DNA of 64,000 nucleotides from Granulimonas faecalis (GCF_022834715.1 NZ_BQKC01000001.1:966501-1030500); one strand, 5' to 3'; positions 44,622-55,207 are shown, counted from the stretch's first letter. The notes: generated by a model not told the origin, from the sequence alone. Numbers and translations: made by a program.

Positions 44622-44885
44622 TTAGTTGATGGAGTTCACCAGCTTCTGGATGCCGGACTTGCGGTCGGCGGCCTGGTTCTTGTGGATGATGCCCTTGGAG
44701 GCAGCCTTGTCGAGAAGACGGCAGGCGTGATTGCACTTCTCCTGGGCCAGGGCGGCGTCGCCGGCTTCGACGGCCTCGCGAACGTGCTTGATGGCGGTCT
44801 TGAGCTCAGAACGGACGGCCTTGTTGCGGATGCGGGCCTTCTCGTTGGTCTTGTTGCGCTTCTTCTGCGACTTGATGTTAGCCAC
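44622..44885 (-). CDS. rpsT: 30S ribosomal protein S20
   Basis: An 87-residue helical, lysine-rich S20 beginning (V)[20 protein letters not shown], with the conserved C-terminal [20 protein letters not shown]. The start is GTG 44885 behind AAAGGAAC. TAGTAT with an extended TG at 44950-44955 (minus strand) is a probable -10. Encoded divergently from lepA. Confidence 0.96.
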   Translation of the reverse strand: MANIKSQKKRNKTNEKARIRNKAVRSELKTAIKHVREAVEAGDAALAQEKCNHACRLLDKAASKGIIHKNQAADRKSGIQKLVNSIN

Positions 44886-45041
44886 GTGCGGTTCCTTTCG
44901 ATGCGATACTGTGAGGCCTCTTGTTGAGACACGGTGAGGCAACTTCGCAATACTAGCATAGGGGGCCCGGAACAGCGCATCTACGGCGCACTATGGAGAA
45001 AAGTCCGCACATCTCCCGCCCCGGCCGGGCCGTCTGGCCCA

Positions 45042-45050
45042 TGCTAGACT
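45042..45050 (+). promoter_or_regulatory. extended -10 promoter of lepA, implying a leaderless mRNA
   Basis: TGCTAGACT is an extended -10 element ending 7 bases before the lepA ATG. Transcription should begin at or within a base or two of the A of ATG. No Shine-Dalgarno is present between it and the start. Confidence 0.55.
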
Positions 45051-45057
45051 GGCTCCT

Positions 45058-46866
<1,809 letters not shown>

Positions 46867-46869
46867 CCC

Positions 46870-47916
46870 GTGGCCCCCACTCCGGGCGAGCTGCTCGCCA
46901 CCTACGGGCCCGCGGCGGGGCTCGCCCCGGCCGTCGCGCCGTTCCCGCGGGAGGGGACGTTCGCCGAGCGCCTCGCCGCCAACCCCTTCCTCATGGCCCC
47001 CATGGCCGGCGTCACCGACGGAGCCTACCGCCTCCTCGCCCGTGCGGGCGGGGCGGCGCTCGCCGTGAGCGAGATGGTGAGCGTGGCCGGCCTCCACCAC
47101 GCGAACGAGAAGACCTGGCGCCTCGTGGACCCGCTGCCCGAGGAGCCGGACATCGTGGTGCAGCTCTTTGGCTCCGACCCCGCGCAGTTCGCCGAGGCCG
47201 CCGCCACCGTGCACGACCGCGTGGGCGGCAAGCTGGCCGCCATCGACGTGAACATGGCCTGCCCCGTGCCCAAGGTCACCCGCAAGGGCGAGGGGTCGGC
47301 GCTCCTCGACGACCCGGACCGCGCCGCGGCCATCGTCGCGGCCTGCCGCGAGGGAGCCGGCGACGCCGTCCCCGTGACGGCCAAGATCCGCATCGGCCGC
47401 AGGCCGGGCGAGACCGTGGGGCCGGCCTTCGCCGCCCGGCTGGAGGAGGCCGGTGTCGCGGCCGTGGCCGTGCACGGCAGGTTTGCGAGCCAGTTCTACC
47501 GCGGGGAGTCCGACGCGAGGGCCGTGGCCGACGTCGTCCGAGCCGTCTCGGTGCCGGTCATCGCCTCGGGCGACGCCCTCGACGCCGCGGCGGCCGCACG
47601 CCTCAAGGAGGGGACCGGCGCCTGCGCCGTCTACTGCGCGAGGGGCACCTACGGCGACCCGTGGATCTTCGGCGACGCCGCGCGGGTCCTGGCGGGGGAG
47701 CCCGTGGCGGGGCGCGGGGTCGGGGAGCGCCTGGCGGCCTTCGCCCTCCACGTGCGGCTGCTCGAGGCCACGGGGGCGCATATCGCCCGGGCGCGGTCGC
47801 TGGCCGGCTGGTACCTCAAGGGCATGCCCGAGGCCGCCTCTTGGCGAGAGCGCGCCATGCACTGCGACACCGCCGCCGACTACCTCGCCCTCATCGAGGC
47901 GGTCGCCGCGCAGTGA
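46870..47916 (+). CDS. tRNA-dihydrouridine synthase (DusB-like)
   Basis: FMN-dependent reduction of uridines in the tRNA D-loop. 348 residues. PMAGVTDGAYR binds FMN, C131 in NMACPVPKV is the catalytic cysteine, and KIRIG and VAVHGR are further active-site motifs. The usual GNGDI is replaced by ASGDALDAA, a modest change in the FMN-phosphate loop. The N-terminus is extended by about 35 residues ahead of the conserved barrel. GTG 46870 follows lepA closely. Confidence 0.9.
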   Translation: MAPTPGELLATYGPAAGLAPAVAPFPREGTFAERLAANPFLMAPMAGVTDGAYRLLARAGGAALAVSEMVSVAGLHHANEKTWRLVDPLPEEPDIVVQLFGSDPAQFAEAAATVHDRVGGKLAAIDVNMACPVPKVTRKGEGSALLDDPDRAAAIVAACREGAGDAVPVTAKIRIGRRPGETVGPAFAARLEEAGVAAVAVHGRFASQFYRGESDARAVADVVRAVSVPVIASGDALDAAAAARLKEGTGACAVYCARGTYGDPWIFGDAARVLAGEPVAGRGVGERLAAFALHVRLLEATGAHIARARSLAGWYLKGMPEAASWRERAMHCDTAADYLALIEAVAAQ

Positions 47917-47922
47917 CGCCCC

Positions 47923-47970
47923 TGTCCCAACACCCGGACACTTTTGTCCCAATGGTCGGGCACTTTTGTC
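47923..47970. repeat. 22-bp tandem repeat between dus and hemW
   Basis: TGTCCCAACACCCGGACACT and TGTCCCAATGGTCGGGCACT begin 22 bases apart (47923 and 47945), each followed by TT, with a partial third TGTC. The GGACACTTTTGTCCC core is itself palindromic. It occupies the 85-base gap ahead of hemW. Confidence 0.6.
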
Positions 47971-48001
47971 ACTACAGACCTTGATTATGAGAGGGGCGAC
48001 G

Positions 48002-49219
48002 ATGGCGGACGCGACCGGCTTCCGGGCCCTCTACCTCCACGTGCCGTTCTGCGTGCGCAAATGCGCCTACTGCGACTTCGCCTCGTCGGCCACGGGGCGC
48101 CGCGACCCGCTCATGGCCGTGTACGCCCGGTCGCTCGCCGCCATGGTGCGCCGCATGGCGGGGGAGGGCCTGCTCGACGGTCTCTCCACCGCCTATGTGG
48201 GCGGGGGCACCCCGTCGCTCCTGGGGGGCGAGGGCCTCTCCTTCCTGATCGGTGCCGTCCCGTCCGTGGGCGAGCTCACGTTCGAGGCCAACCCCGACTC
48301 CTTCTCGCCCGACCTGGCGGCTGCCGCCCGCGACGCCGGCGCCACCCGGGTGTCCCTGGGCGTGCAGTCTCTGGCAGACGACGAGCTCCGGGCCCTCGGG
48401 CGCGTCCATGACGGTGAGGCGGCCCGGCGGGCCCTGGGTGAGGCGGCAGCCAGCGGGCTCCGCCTGTCGGCCGACCTCATGGCCGCCGTCCCCGGCCAGA
48501 CGCCGGCAAGCCTCGCCGCCAGCGTGGAGGGTGCGGTCGCCGCCGGTGCCAGCCACGTGAGCGTCTACCCGCTCATTATCGAAGAGGGTACGGTCTTCGG
48601 GCGGGCCGTGGAGGAGGGGTCCATGGAGGAGCCCTCGGACGACGAGGAGGCCGCCGCCATGGAGGCGGCCGAGCGGGTCCTCGGCCGGCTGGGCTTCGCG
48701 CGTTACGAGGTGGCGAGCTACGCGCGGCCCGGCGAGCGCTGCCGACACAACCTCTCCTATTGGAACGGCACGCCCTACCTGGGCCTCGGCACGGCGGCGG
48801 CGTCCATGGCCGACTGCGGGCTCTACGGGCGCCTGCGTCGCCTGGCGCCGGGGCTGCCCGCCGTGGCGGCCTCCACGGCGCGGGTTCGTCTCACCTGCGA
48901 CTCGACCGCCCGGGAGGTGGCCGCGGCCGAGGGGGACCTGTCGCGGCTGTCCTTTGGAGTAGAGGAGCTCACGGCCGGGGAGGCCGCCGCCGAGGACCTC
49001 ATGCTCGCGGCGCGGACGTCGGACGGGCTGGGGCCGGGGCTGCTCGCCCGCGCCCGGGACGCCGTCGGCGCGGCGGCCGTGGACCGCGCCGTGGACACGC
49101 TGGTGGGGGAGGGGCTCCTTGCCGAGACCCCGTCGGGGGCCTTTGCGCCCACCGAGCGCGGCTGGCTCATGGGCAACGTGGTCTTCGGGGAGCTGTGGGG
49201 CTTGGCGGACGGAGACTGA
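48002..49219 (+). CDS. hemW: radical SAM heme chaperone HemW
   Basis: A 405-residue HemW (formerly oxygen-independent coproporphyrinogen oxidase-like) protein. The radical-SAM cluster is C17, C21 and C24 in FCVRKCAYCDF. YVGGGTPSLL, FEANPDSF and SLGVQSLADDELRALGR are family blocks, and RHNLSYWNGTPYLGLGTAA is near the C-terminal domain. It binds heme and delivers it to acceptors rather than making porphyrin. ATG 48002 has GAGAGGGG upstream; ATG 47987 is a possible alternative. hemW after lepA is a common order. Confidence 0.92.
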   Translation: MADATGFRALYLHVPFCVRKCAYCDFASSATGRRDPLMAVYARSLAAMVRRMAGEGLLDGLSTAYVGGGTPSLLGGEGLSFLIGAVPSVGELTFEANPDSFSPDLAAAARDAGATRVSLGVQSLADDELRALGRVHDGEAARRALGEAAASGLRLSADLMAAVPGQTPASLAASVEGAVAAGASHVSVYPLIIEEGTVFGRAVEEGSMEEPSDDEEAAAMEAAERVLGRLGFARYEVASYARPGERCRHNLSYWNGTPYLGLGTAAASMADCGLYGRLRRLAPGLPAVAASTARVRLTCDSTAREVAAAEGDLSRLSFGVEELTAGEAAAEDLMLAARTSDGLGPGLLARARDAVGAAAVDRAVDTLVGEGLLAETPSGAFAPTERGWLMGNVVFGELWGLADGD

Positions 49220-49275
49220 CGGCCCCGGGCGGGGATGCCCCTTCTCGAGTGCGGCCTTCAGCCGGTCCCGTGCCG

Positions 49276-49394
49276 GGTTGCGCGATATAAATGTTCCATC
49301 ATGAATAGACCGATGAAAATTATGGATGAAAGCCGCCTCCGGCGCCGGTGGCTCGCATATTTCCATTAAGTTGCAGCGCTTATATCGCGCAACC
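49276..49394. repeat. 15-bp perfect inverted repeats bounding a 119-base AT-rich segment
   Basis: GGTTGCGCGATATAA (49276-49290) and TTATATCGCGCAACC (49380-49394) are perfect inverted copies enclosing 89 bases that are much more AT-rich than the flanks. The element lies in the 230-base gap between convergent hemW and WYL genes. A 22-codon frame starts at ATG 49301 but has no ribosome-binding site. Size and termini resemble a miniature inverted-repeat element; no target-site duplication was recognised. Confidence 0.6.
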
Positions 49395-49449
49395 GACTTC
49401 GGCTCCCTGCGGCCTCCCGGTCGCGCGCCGGCAACCGCGGCGGTGCCCC

Positions 49450-50829
49450 CTACTCGCCGCCGCCTTCGGCCACGCCCCTCGCCCAGGCGCGCACCTCGGC
49501 TCCCACCTGCGGGTCGTCGACGTAGGCCCCCAGCGCGTCGCAGAGGAACCGCGCGTATGTCTCCTTGAGCCGGTGGTCGCCCACGACCTTGGCCTCTGTG
49601 CCAAAGCTCGCGAGCCTTCCCATGAGGGCGGCGCCGTCGGACGCCGGGACCTCTATGCGGGTGCGCCCGTCGTCGAGCACCCGCACGGAGTTCTTGCGGG
49701 CCAAAGGCGAGTCCTCGCTGTCGGGGTCGAAGGAGTCCGCGATGGCCTTGAGCACCGAGCCCTCGGCCTCCAGCTCGAGCATGAGGGGGTCCGAGGTGGC
49801 ATACATCTCGTAGCTCGTCTCCAGGGTGTAGCGCTCCTGCTCGGTGAGGCCGGCCCGCTTGCCCGGGGCCGGGTCAAGGAGGCGGTAGGGGAGCAGGCCG
49901 AGATGGCCCTCGTCGGCCCAGTCCTCCACGCTGCCGGGAATGACGCGGTCGAGCCGGTAGTTGAGGTAGCCGTTGTTGTGCACCACGTAGCGGGGGCCGT
50001 CGCAGGTCTCCTCCACGGTCACAAACCGGGCGCTCATGTAGTAGCGGCCCCGGTCCTCGTGCACGGCCACTGGCAGCAGCAGCCGACGCATCTCACCGTC
50101 GTGGCGGGGCTGGGCCACGAGGTCGAGGTCGGGGCCCAGGGTGCCGTAGATGAGCGACACCGGGGCGATCGTGGCGTCCCTTCGGCCGCCCACGGACGAG
50201 AGCCGCCCCGCCGCCCGGGCCACAGCCTGATAGGTGGAGAGGAGCGCCGCCGACGACTCGGCGCGCGGCCGGTAGCTCATGCAGGGCGCCACGGACCCGT
50301 GCTCGGGGGCGTGGTGCAGCAGCTTGACCTTTTCCATGAGGCGGTCCTTGGCCCGGGCGTCGGCAAGGCGCGAGTGGGCGATGGCGTCTGCCAGGATGAA
50401 GACCTCCTCGGCCGAGAAGGGCCGTTCCACGTGGTAGGTGAAGCGGTTGCCGCCGCGGTCGCGCGAGGTGACGGTCCGGGTGGGCTCTCTGCCCGGGTCC
50501 GCGATGACATCGCGACGCGCGAACAGCTGGTTGATGGCGCCGAAGTCGCGGCGGATCCGCTGGAGCGCGTTCTCGTGGGCGCGGTCGGAGTCATACTGGG
50601 CGTCGGAGACGAGCAGCCCGTAGCCGCGCTCGAGGGCCGTCAGGATGTCGTCGGGGGCATCCAGGTCGCCCTCGTCCCAGGCGCTCGCCACGAGGGTCAC
50701 ACCCTCGCCGTCCTCCTCGGACGTGCGACGGCACAGGAGGTCCCACAGCGCGAGCATGCGCTCGGGGCTCGACGCCTTGCGCGGTGCGAGGTCTTCCTCG
50801 ACATGCGTCTCTCTCTTATGGCCGGCCAT
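49450..50829 (-). CDS. WYL-domain transcriptional regulator
   Basis: A 459-residue regulator. A winged-helix segment lies near residues 68-100 (HENALQRIRRDFGAINQLF). A WYL-type ligand-binding core is at about 190-300 (SLIYGTLGPDLDLVAQPR ... GRYYMSARFVTVEE ... YRLDRVIPG), followed by a WCX-like C-terminal domain. WYL regulators often control defence or DNA-repair genes and sense nucleic acids or nucleotides. GGAGGCGCC precedes ATG 50829. It lies at the edge of the accessory region. Confidence 0.83.
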   Translation of the reverse strand: MAGHKRETHVEEDLAPRKASSPERMLALWDLLCRRTSEEDGEGVTLVASAWDEGDLDAPDDILTALERGYGLLVSDAQYDSDRAHENALQRIRRDFGAINQLFARRDVIADPGREPTRTVTSRDRGGNRFTYHVERPFSAEEVFILADAIAHSRLADARAKDRLMEKVKLLHHAPEHGSVAPCMSYRPRAESSAALLSTYQAVARAAGRLSSVGGRRDATIAPVSLIYGTLGPDLDLVAQPRHDGEMRRLLLPVAVHEDRGRYYMSARFVTVEETCDGPRYVVHNNGYLNYRLDRVIPGSVEDWADEGHLGLLPYRLLDPAPGKRAGLTEQERYTLETSYEMYATSDPLMLELEAEGSVLKAIADSFDPDSEDSPLARKNSVRVLDDGRTRIEVPASDGAALMGRLASFGTEAKVVGDHRLKETYARFLCDALGAYVDDPQVGAEVRAWARGVAEGGGE

Positions 50830-50872
50830 GGCGCCTCCGTACCGTCAGCTGGATCTGCGAGACCCATTGTGG

Positions 50873-50886
50873 CACGGTGCTCCGTG
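50873..50886. promoter_or_regulatory. inverted repeat upstream of the WYL gene
   Basis: CACGGTGCTCCGTG is a perfect 5-bp inverted repeat with a four-base centre, 44 bases before the WYL start. It may be an operator, but nothing else supports this. Confidence 0.35.
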
Positions 50887-50942
50887 AAGCTGAATGACAT
50901 TTTAATGAGGGAATACATTTCAGGCTGCATTCTGCGCCGTCG

Positions 50943-51584
50943 TCAGATCCTGTCGATGACGTTTGCCGGCTTGTCCAGGTGGTCTTGGCCCCCTTCGCCC
51001 TCCCGCCCACGCACCATCGCCATGTGGAAGGCCTCCTCGTTGCGCGCCACCAAGGCCTCCACCTCGCCGTCCGCGAGCTCGATGCCCAACGCCTCCGCCA
51101 TGAGGGCGAACACCCGCTGGTTGGGGCGGAACCGCGGGTTGTCCCAGATCCAGCCGTCGTCCTCGCCCAAGGACCGCAGCAGGGCCGCGGCCATGGCCGC
51201 CGAGCGGGCCTGACCGTTGTCGCAGGCGACCATGATGGTGCCGCGACCCCGGTGCCCGAGGAAGAACGCTGCCGCCTCCCTTGCCTGCTCCCGCGTCATG
51301 GCCTGCGGGTGCTCGTAGGCGACGTCCGCGAACTCCAGCACGAGGCAGTCGGGCCCCTCCTCGACCCCTGCGATCTTGCGGCGCGACGTCATGACGATGG
51401 CGGCGGCGGGGGAGGGGATCCCCGGTACCTCGGTGAGCTCCATCCGGCGCATCCGCGACTTGGGCACGATGCGCGACACGACGATCCTGGTGCCGAGGTC
51501 TGGGTCCGGCCCCGGCTTCCCGGAGGCGCGTCTGAAGAGGTCTTTGATTCGGCCGAAAGACGGCGGCGTGAAAGGTGGGTTCAC
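50943..51584 (-). CDS. protein-tyrosine/dual-specificity phosphatase-like protein
   Basis: A 213-residue protein with a CX5R phosphatase loop: C121 to R127 in MVACDNGQARSAAMAAALL. FADVAYEHP could provide the general acid aspartate, and the downstream WIWDNPRFRPNQRVFALM pattern is typical of bacterial DSP-like proteins. Starts at GTG 51584 behind GAGGAGC. Divergent from the FtsH-like gene. The substrate could be a protein or nucleotide and is not predictable. Confidence 0.78.
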   Translation of the reverse strand: MNPPFTPPSFGRIKDLFRRASGKPGPDPDLGTRIVVSRIVPKSRMRRMELTEVPGIPSPAAAIVMTSRRKIAGVEEGPDCLVLEFADVAYEHPQAMTREQAREAAAFFLGHRGRGTIMVACDNGQARSAAMAAALLRSLGEDDGWIWDNPRFRPNQRVFALMAEALGIELADGEVEALVARNEEAFHMAMVRGREGEGGQDHLDKPANVIDRI

Positions 51585-51682
51585 CGGCGCTCCTCGTTTT
51601 GGGCTGTGGCCAGCGTAGCTGCCCTCTGCGGCCCGCCATGAGGGATGGTGGCATAGGTCGACCGCGTTCGCGCCGCCCGCGA

Positions 51683-51701
51683 TATGCCTCCATACGGCAT
51701 A
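51683..51701. promoter_or_regulatory. inverted repeat between divergent phosphatase and FtsH-like genes
   Basis: TATGCC and GGCATA flank a seven-base spacer (TATGCCTCCATACGGCATA). It lies in the 176-base divergent intergenic region, about 60 bases before the FtsH-like ATG, in a position suited to a shared operator. Confidence 0.35.
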
Positions 51702-51760
51702 GTCCCTCTTTCAGCGGGCCGTAACCTTCACCGCATCATCCCGACCCCGAGAGGAGACCC

Positions 51761-53131
51761 ATGGGCCCGTTTGACAAGGTGATCGGCTACCGGAGGGTCG
51801 TCTCCGAGCTCGAGCGCATCGCGTCGGTGCTCGTAGACCCAAGCCCCTACGAGCGTTTGGGCGCCCGCGTCCCAAACGGGCTGCTCATCGCGGGCGAGCC
51901 GGGCCTCGGCAAGACCCTCATGGCCCGCTGCTTCGTGGAGGCTGCCGGATGCCCGTGCGTCACGCTGCGGCGTACCGTCGCAGGCAACGAGTTCCTCGAC
52001 CAGATCCGCGACGCCTTCGTCAGGGCCGCGGAGGAGGCACCCTCGATCATCTTCCTCGACGACCTGGACAAGTTCGGCAGCGGCGACCGCAACCGCGCCA
52101 GCGAACCGGAGTACGTGGCGGTGCAGAGCTGCATCGACGACTACGCAGGCAAGGGCGTCTTCGTGCTCGCCACAGCCAACAACGTCCTGCGCGCCGTGCC
52201 GCCGTCGCTCGTGCGTGCCGGACGCTTCGACCGCACCATCTACCTCGAGCGTCCCGAGTACGAGGACGCCCGCCGCATCGCCGCGCACTACCTGAGGGAG
52301 CACTCCATCCCCAACACCATCGACCCCGACGTTGTGGCGCAGTTCCCCATGTCGTGCGCCGAGCTCGAGGCCCGCGTGAACGCCGCGGCCGTCGTCGCGG
52401 CATCGGAGGGGAGCGACGTCGTGACGACGGAGCACGTGGTGCGGGTGTGCGTCGAGCACTGGGAGGGGAGGGCCTGGCGCCCCTGCAAGGAACCCATGGA
52501 CTGGCAGGCGGCCGCCAAGACCAAGCGGTACTGCGACCGTGCCCGCTGCGCCTGCCACGAGGCCGGCCACCTGCTGGTCATGGAGCTCGTCGACCCCGGG
52601 TGCTCGGGCTTCGGGGTGCTCCTCGGCTCCGGCGCCCGGCGAGGGCGCGGCTTCACGAGGGTGCGGCGCGACCACAAGCCCTTCTCGCCCGACCGCACCC
52701 CCGAGGACGTGCAGGTCCTGGTGGGTCTGGGCGGGCTCGTGGCCGAGGAGGTCGCCTTCGGGGCATGGTCCACGGGGCCCCACAGCGACCTTGAGAAGGT
52801 CACCGACATCGTCTACGGCGGCCTGATGCACGGTGTGGGCGGGGTCCAGCACCTCAACGTGATCGGAGAGCGCAACCGGAGGTGCACGCCGCCGTCGCCC
52901 GAGCGCATCGCCTGGCGCGAGGCGGCGGCCGTCGACCGGATCCAGCAGGACATGGCCGAGGCCCGCTCCCTGCTCATGGGGCACTGGGCCCTGCACGGCC
53001 AGGTGGCGCAGCTCCTCTACGACCGCGGGATCGTCTACGGCGAGGAGGTGCGGGCCATGCTGGAACGGGAGGGGGGCGGCACGACCGAGGGGGACGGTCT
53101 AGGCGTCGGCGCCCCGTCGGAAGTAGCCTGA
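51761..53131 (+). CDS. FtsH-like AAA+ metalloprotease lacking the membrane anchor
   Basis: A 456-residue protein combining an AAA+ domain and an M41 peptidase domain. Walker A is GEPGLGKT at 45-52, Walker B is IIFLDDLDKFG, and the second region of homology is RAGRFDRTIYL. The zinc motif is H266-EAG-H270 in CACHEAGHLL, with the third ligand D343 in STGPHSDLEKVTDI. FtsH proper has two N-terminal membrane helices and ~640 residues; here the AAA+ domain starts within 20 residues and no helix is present. GAGGAGACCC precedes ATG 51761. Its end overlaps the convergent XRE gene by 33 bases. Confidence 0.88.
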   Translation: MGPFDKVIGYRRVVSELERIASVLVDPSPYERLGARVPNGLLIAGEPGLGKTLMARCFVEAAGCPCVTLRRTVAGNEFLDQIRDAFVRAAEEAPSIIFLDDLDKFGSGDRNRASEPEYVAVQSCIDDYAGKGVFVLATANNVLRAVPPSLVRAGRFDRTIYLERPEYEDARRIAAHYLREHSIPNTIDPDVVAQFPMSCAELEARVNAAAVVAASEGSDVVTTEHVVRVCVEHWEGRAWRPCKEPMDWQAAAKTKRYCDRARCACHEAGHLLVMELVDPGCSGFGVLLGSGARRGRGFTRVRRDHKPFSPDRTPEDVQVLVGLGGLVAEEVAFGAWSTGPHSDLEKVTDIVYGGLMHGVGGVQHLNVIGERNRRCTPPSPERIAWREAAAVDRIQQDMAEARSLLMGHWALHGQVAQLLYDRGIVYGEEVRAMLEREGGGTTEGDGLGVGAPSEVA

Positions 53132-53341
53132 GTCAAAGAACTCGTCGAGCGTGATGCCGAGGCCGCGGGCGATGCGCTCGAGGTTCTGGAGGGAGATGTT
53201 GCGCTTGCCGGTCTCCACCTCGGCGAGGTAGGAGCGGGACATGTCGATGGCGTAGGCGAGGTCGTCCTGGCTCAGGTCTGCGGCGGCGCGAAGCTCCTTG
53301 ATGCGCAGCCCGGTCTGCATGCGGATGTCCCAGTCGGTCAT
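53099..53341 (-). CDS. XRE-family helix-turn-helix regulator
   Basis: An 80-residue Cro/C1-type regulator. The helix-turn-helix is LSQDDLAYAIDMSRSYLAEVETGKRNISLQNLERIARGLGI-like, spanning about residues 23-63. It is divergent from the GmrSD-like gene with a ~70-base gap and tail-to-tail with the FtsH-like gene, so it may control either or both. AGGGAGGGG precedes ATG 53341. Confidence 0.88.
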   Translation of the reverse strand: MTDWDIRMQTGLRIKELRAAADLSQDDLAYAIDMSRSYLAEVETGKRNISLQNLERIARGLGITLDEFFDSGYFRRGADA

Positions 53342-53410
53342 GGAAGCCCCTCCCTAGAGCTTCCATCCTTAATGAGACACTGCTTGAAAGGCACCTCGAT
53401 ATAAGTGACA

Positions 53411-55207
53411 ATGCAGTCAACTGACATCAGTTTAGACTCAGAAATGGAGAGAGCAGTGGCAGAGTTGCAAGCAGGCAAGAAAACGGTTCTCGAGTTGCTC
53501 GGAAACGAGAAGGCGAGCTTTCATATCCCCAGCTATCAACGTCCTTACGCCTGGGGTGTCGAGGAGTGCGAGACGCTCTGGGACGACATCTGCTCCTTTA
53601 CTGTCCCCGACAACGATCCGAACGGCTTTGTGGCTGACAGCGAGTATTTTCTCGGTCCTCTCGTAACGTTCAAGCAGGCCGATTCTGGCTTCTACGAGGT
53701 CATCGACGGTCAGCAGCGACTGACCACGCTCATGCTGCTCCTGCGTGTTCTTTACTCGAGGCTTGAGCACATGAACGACAAGGACAATGCCTCGCTCAGG
53801 GACGACATCGAAAAGGCGATATGGAAGGTTGGCGAGTTCGGCAAACCCATAGCAGGGGAGTCAAAACTTCAGTCCTCCGTCGCGTCCGATGACGACCTCG
53901 GGGAGCTCGGTGCCATTCTCGCGTCTGGCATCGTGGATGACGACATGACCAGTCGCTATGCGGCGAACTACCGCTTCTTCCTAAACGCTGCGGATGATTA
54001 TGTCAGTAAGTACCCGGACTATTTTAAGTTCCTGGTCAATCGGCTGTTGAGAAACGTCATCCTGCTCCCCATCGAGTCCGAGGATAGGGACTCCGCTCTC
54101 CGCATCTTCTCGACGCTCAACAATCGCGGCCTTCCCCTCTCGGATTCAGACATCTTCAAAGCCGCGATGTATGAGCACTACCGAAGCCGGGGAAGGGCAG
54201 AGGAGTTCGACAGCCGTTGGAAGGAGATTGAACGGCAACTTGCCGGCCCTCTGCTCGCCGAGGACTCGCCGATGACCGAGCTGTTCCGCCTCTACATGGG
54301 ATACCTGCGTGGACTCAGCTATGCGGGCTCGACCAACCGCCCCGCCGTCCGAGACTTCTTCAGCCGGGACCGCAACGCCATCCTTAAGGAGGAGAAAACC
54401 CTCAGCGACCTCGAGGACCTCGTCGATTTTTGGAATCGTTACGAGGGTGGGGAAGGGTTCTCCGACCCTGTGCTAAAGGATTTCTTCGTACTCAGGTTCG
54501 CGCCCAACAAGCTCTGGCAGGACGCCGTTTCTAACTATTACCTCATGAATCGCAACGACAGCGGGCGTCTTGACCAGGATGCCTTCCATAGCTACCTCCA
54601 GCGTCTCATCGCGTTCCTGTACGGTGCCGTGGTGGCCGGTGCCACGAGCACCTGGGAGCGTCGCGAGATCGACAAGGAGGCCGGGTTCCTGGCAGGCCGC
54701 ATCGACCGCTCGCCCTTTGAAGGCCGCTTTACCGAACACGAGATGCGAGATGCGCTGAAAGTGCTCGGTCCTTGGAAGAGGATCAACAAGGGAATTCTCG
54801 CCTGGCGAATGATGAGCAACGCGGGCCAGGCACCTATCGAACTGGGAACCGACTTCGATGTCGAGCACATCTACGCGAGGAAGCGTCATCAGAACCACCC
54901 AGGCGAGATCACTGACGATCAGCTGGAGTCCCTCGGCAACAAGGCCCTGCTCGAGAAGAGAATCAACATCCGTGCGGCGGACTACGACTTCTCCGACAAA
55001 CGCGCCATCTACCGCGGACTGACTGCAGGGAAGGCCGGTACCGCCGTCCAGGAACTCCTCGATCTTGCTGACGGCAACGACGACTTTGCCTCCCGCGAGA
55101 TTGACGAACGCACGGCAGAGATCGAAGGGTCGTTCCTGAGGTTCTTGGAGCAGGCCGGCGTGGTCATCCCCGAGGGTCTTTCCAACGACGATTCCGAGGA
55201 GGGCTGA
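53411..55207 (+). CDS. GmrSD-like (DUF262 + DUF1524) nuclease
   Basis: A single-chain member of the GmrSD/DUF262 group, known in type IV restriction of modified DNA and in other phage defences. The N-terminal DUF262 domain begins FHIPSYQRPYAWG and has D99-GQQR in VIDGQQRLTTL, the ParB-like NTP-binding/nuclease motif. The C-terminal DUF1524 HNH-type domain has D483-VE-H486 in FDVEHIYARK and LGNKALLEKRIN. The start is uncertain: ATG 53411 (shown), GTG 53405 or ATG 53444; none has a good ribosome-binding site. Codon use is more AT-rich than in the housekeeping genes. First gene of a tight four-gene run. Confidence 0.88.
   Translation: MQSTDISLDSEMERAVAELQAGKKTVLELLGNEKASFHIPSYQRPYAWGVEECETLWDDICSFTVPDNDPNGFVADSEYFLGPLVTFKQADSGFYEVIDGQQRLTTLMLLLRVLYSRLEHMNDKDNASLRDDIEKAIWKVGEFGKPIAGESKLQSSVASDDDLGELGAILASGIVDDDMTSRYAANYRFFLNAADDYVSKYPDYFKFLVNRLLRNVILLPIESEDRDSALRIFSTLNNRGLPLSDSDIFKAAMYEHYRSRGRAEEFDSRWKEIERQLAGPLLAEDSPMTELFRLYMGYLRGLSYAGSTNRPAVRDFFSRDRNAILKEEKTLSDLEDLVDFWNRYEGGEGFSDPVLKDFFVLRFAPNKLWQDAVSNYYLMNRNDSGRLDQDAFHSYLQRLIAFLYGAVVAGATSTWERREIDKEAGFLAGRIDRSPFEGRFTEHEMRDALKVLGPWKRINKGILAWRMMSNAGQAPIELGTDFDVEHIYARKRHQNHPGEITDDQLESLGNKALLEKRINIRAADYDFSDKRAIYRGLTAGKAGTAVQELLDLADGNDDFASREIDERTAEIEGSFLRFLEQAGVVIPEGLSNDDSEEG

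Noticed and set aside
44886-45057. Complete -35/-10 promoter for lepA
   Set aside because: Only the extended -10 is convincing; no TTGACA-like hexamer lies at 16-18 bp spacing.
49301-49369. 22-codon frame inside the 15-bp inverted repeats
   Set aside because: No ribosome-binding site and too short to judge; mentioned only as part of the repeat element.
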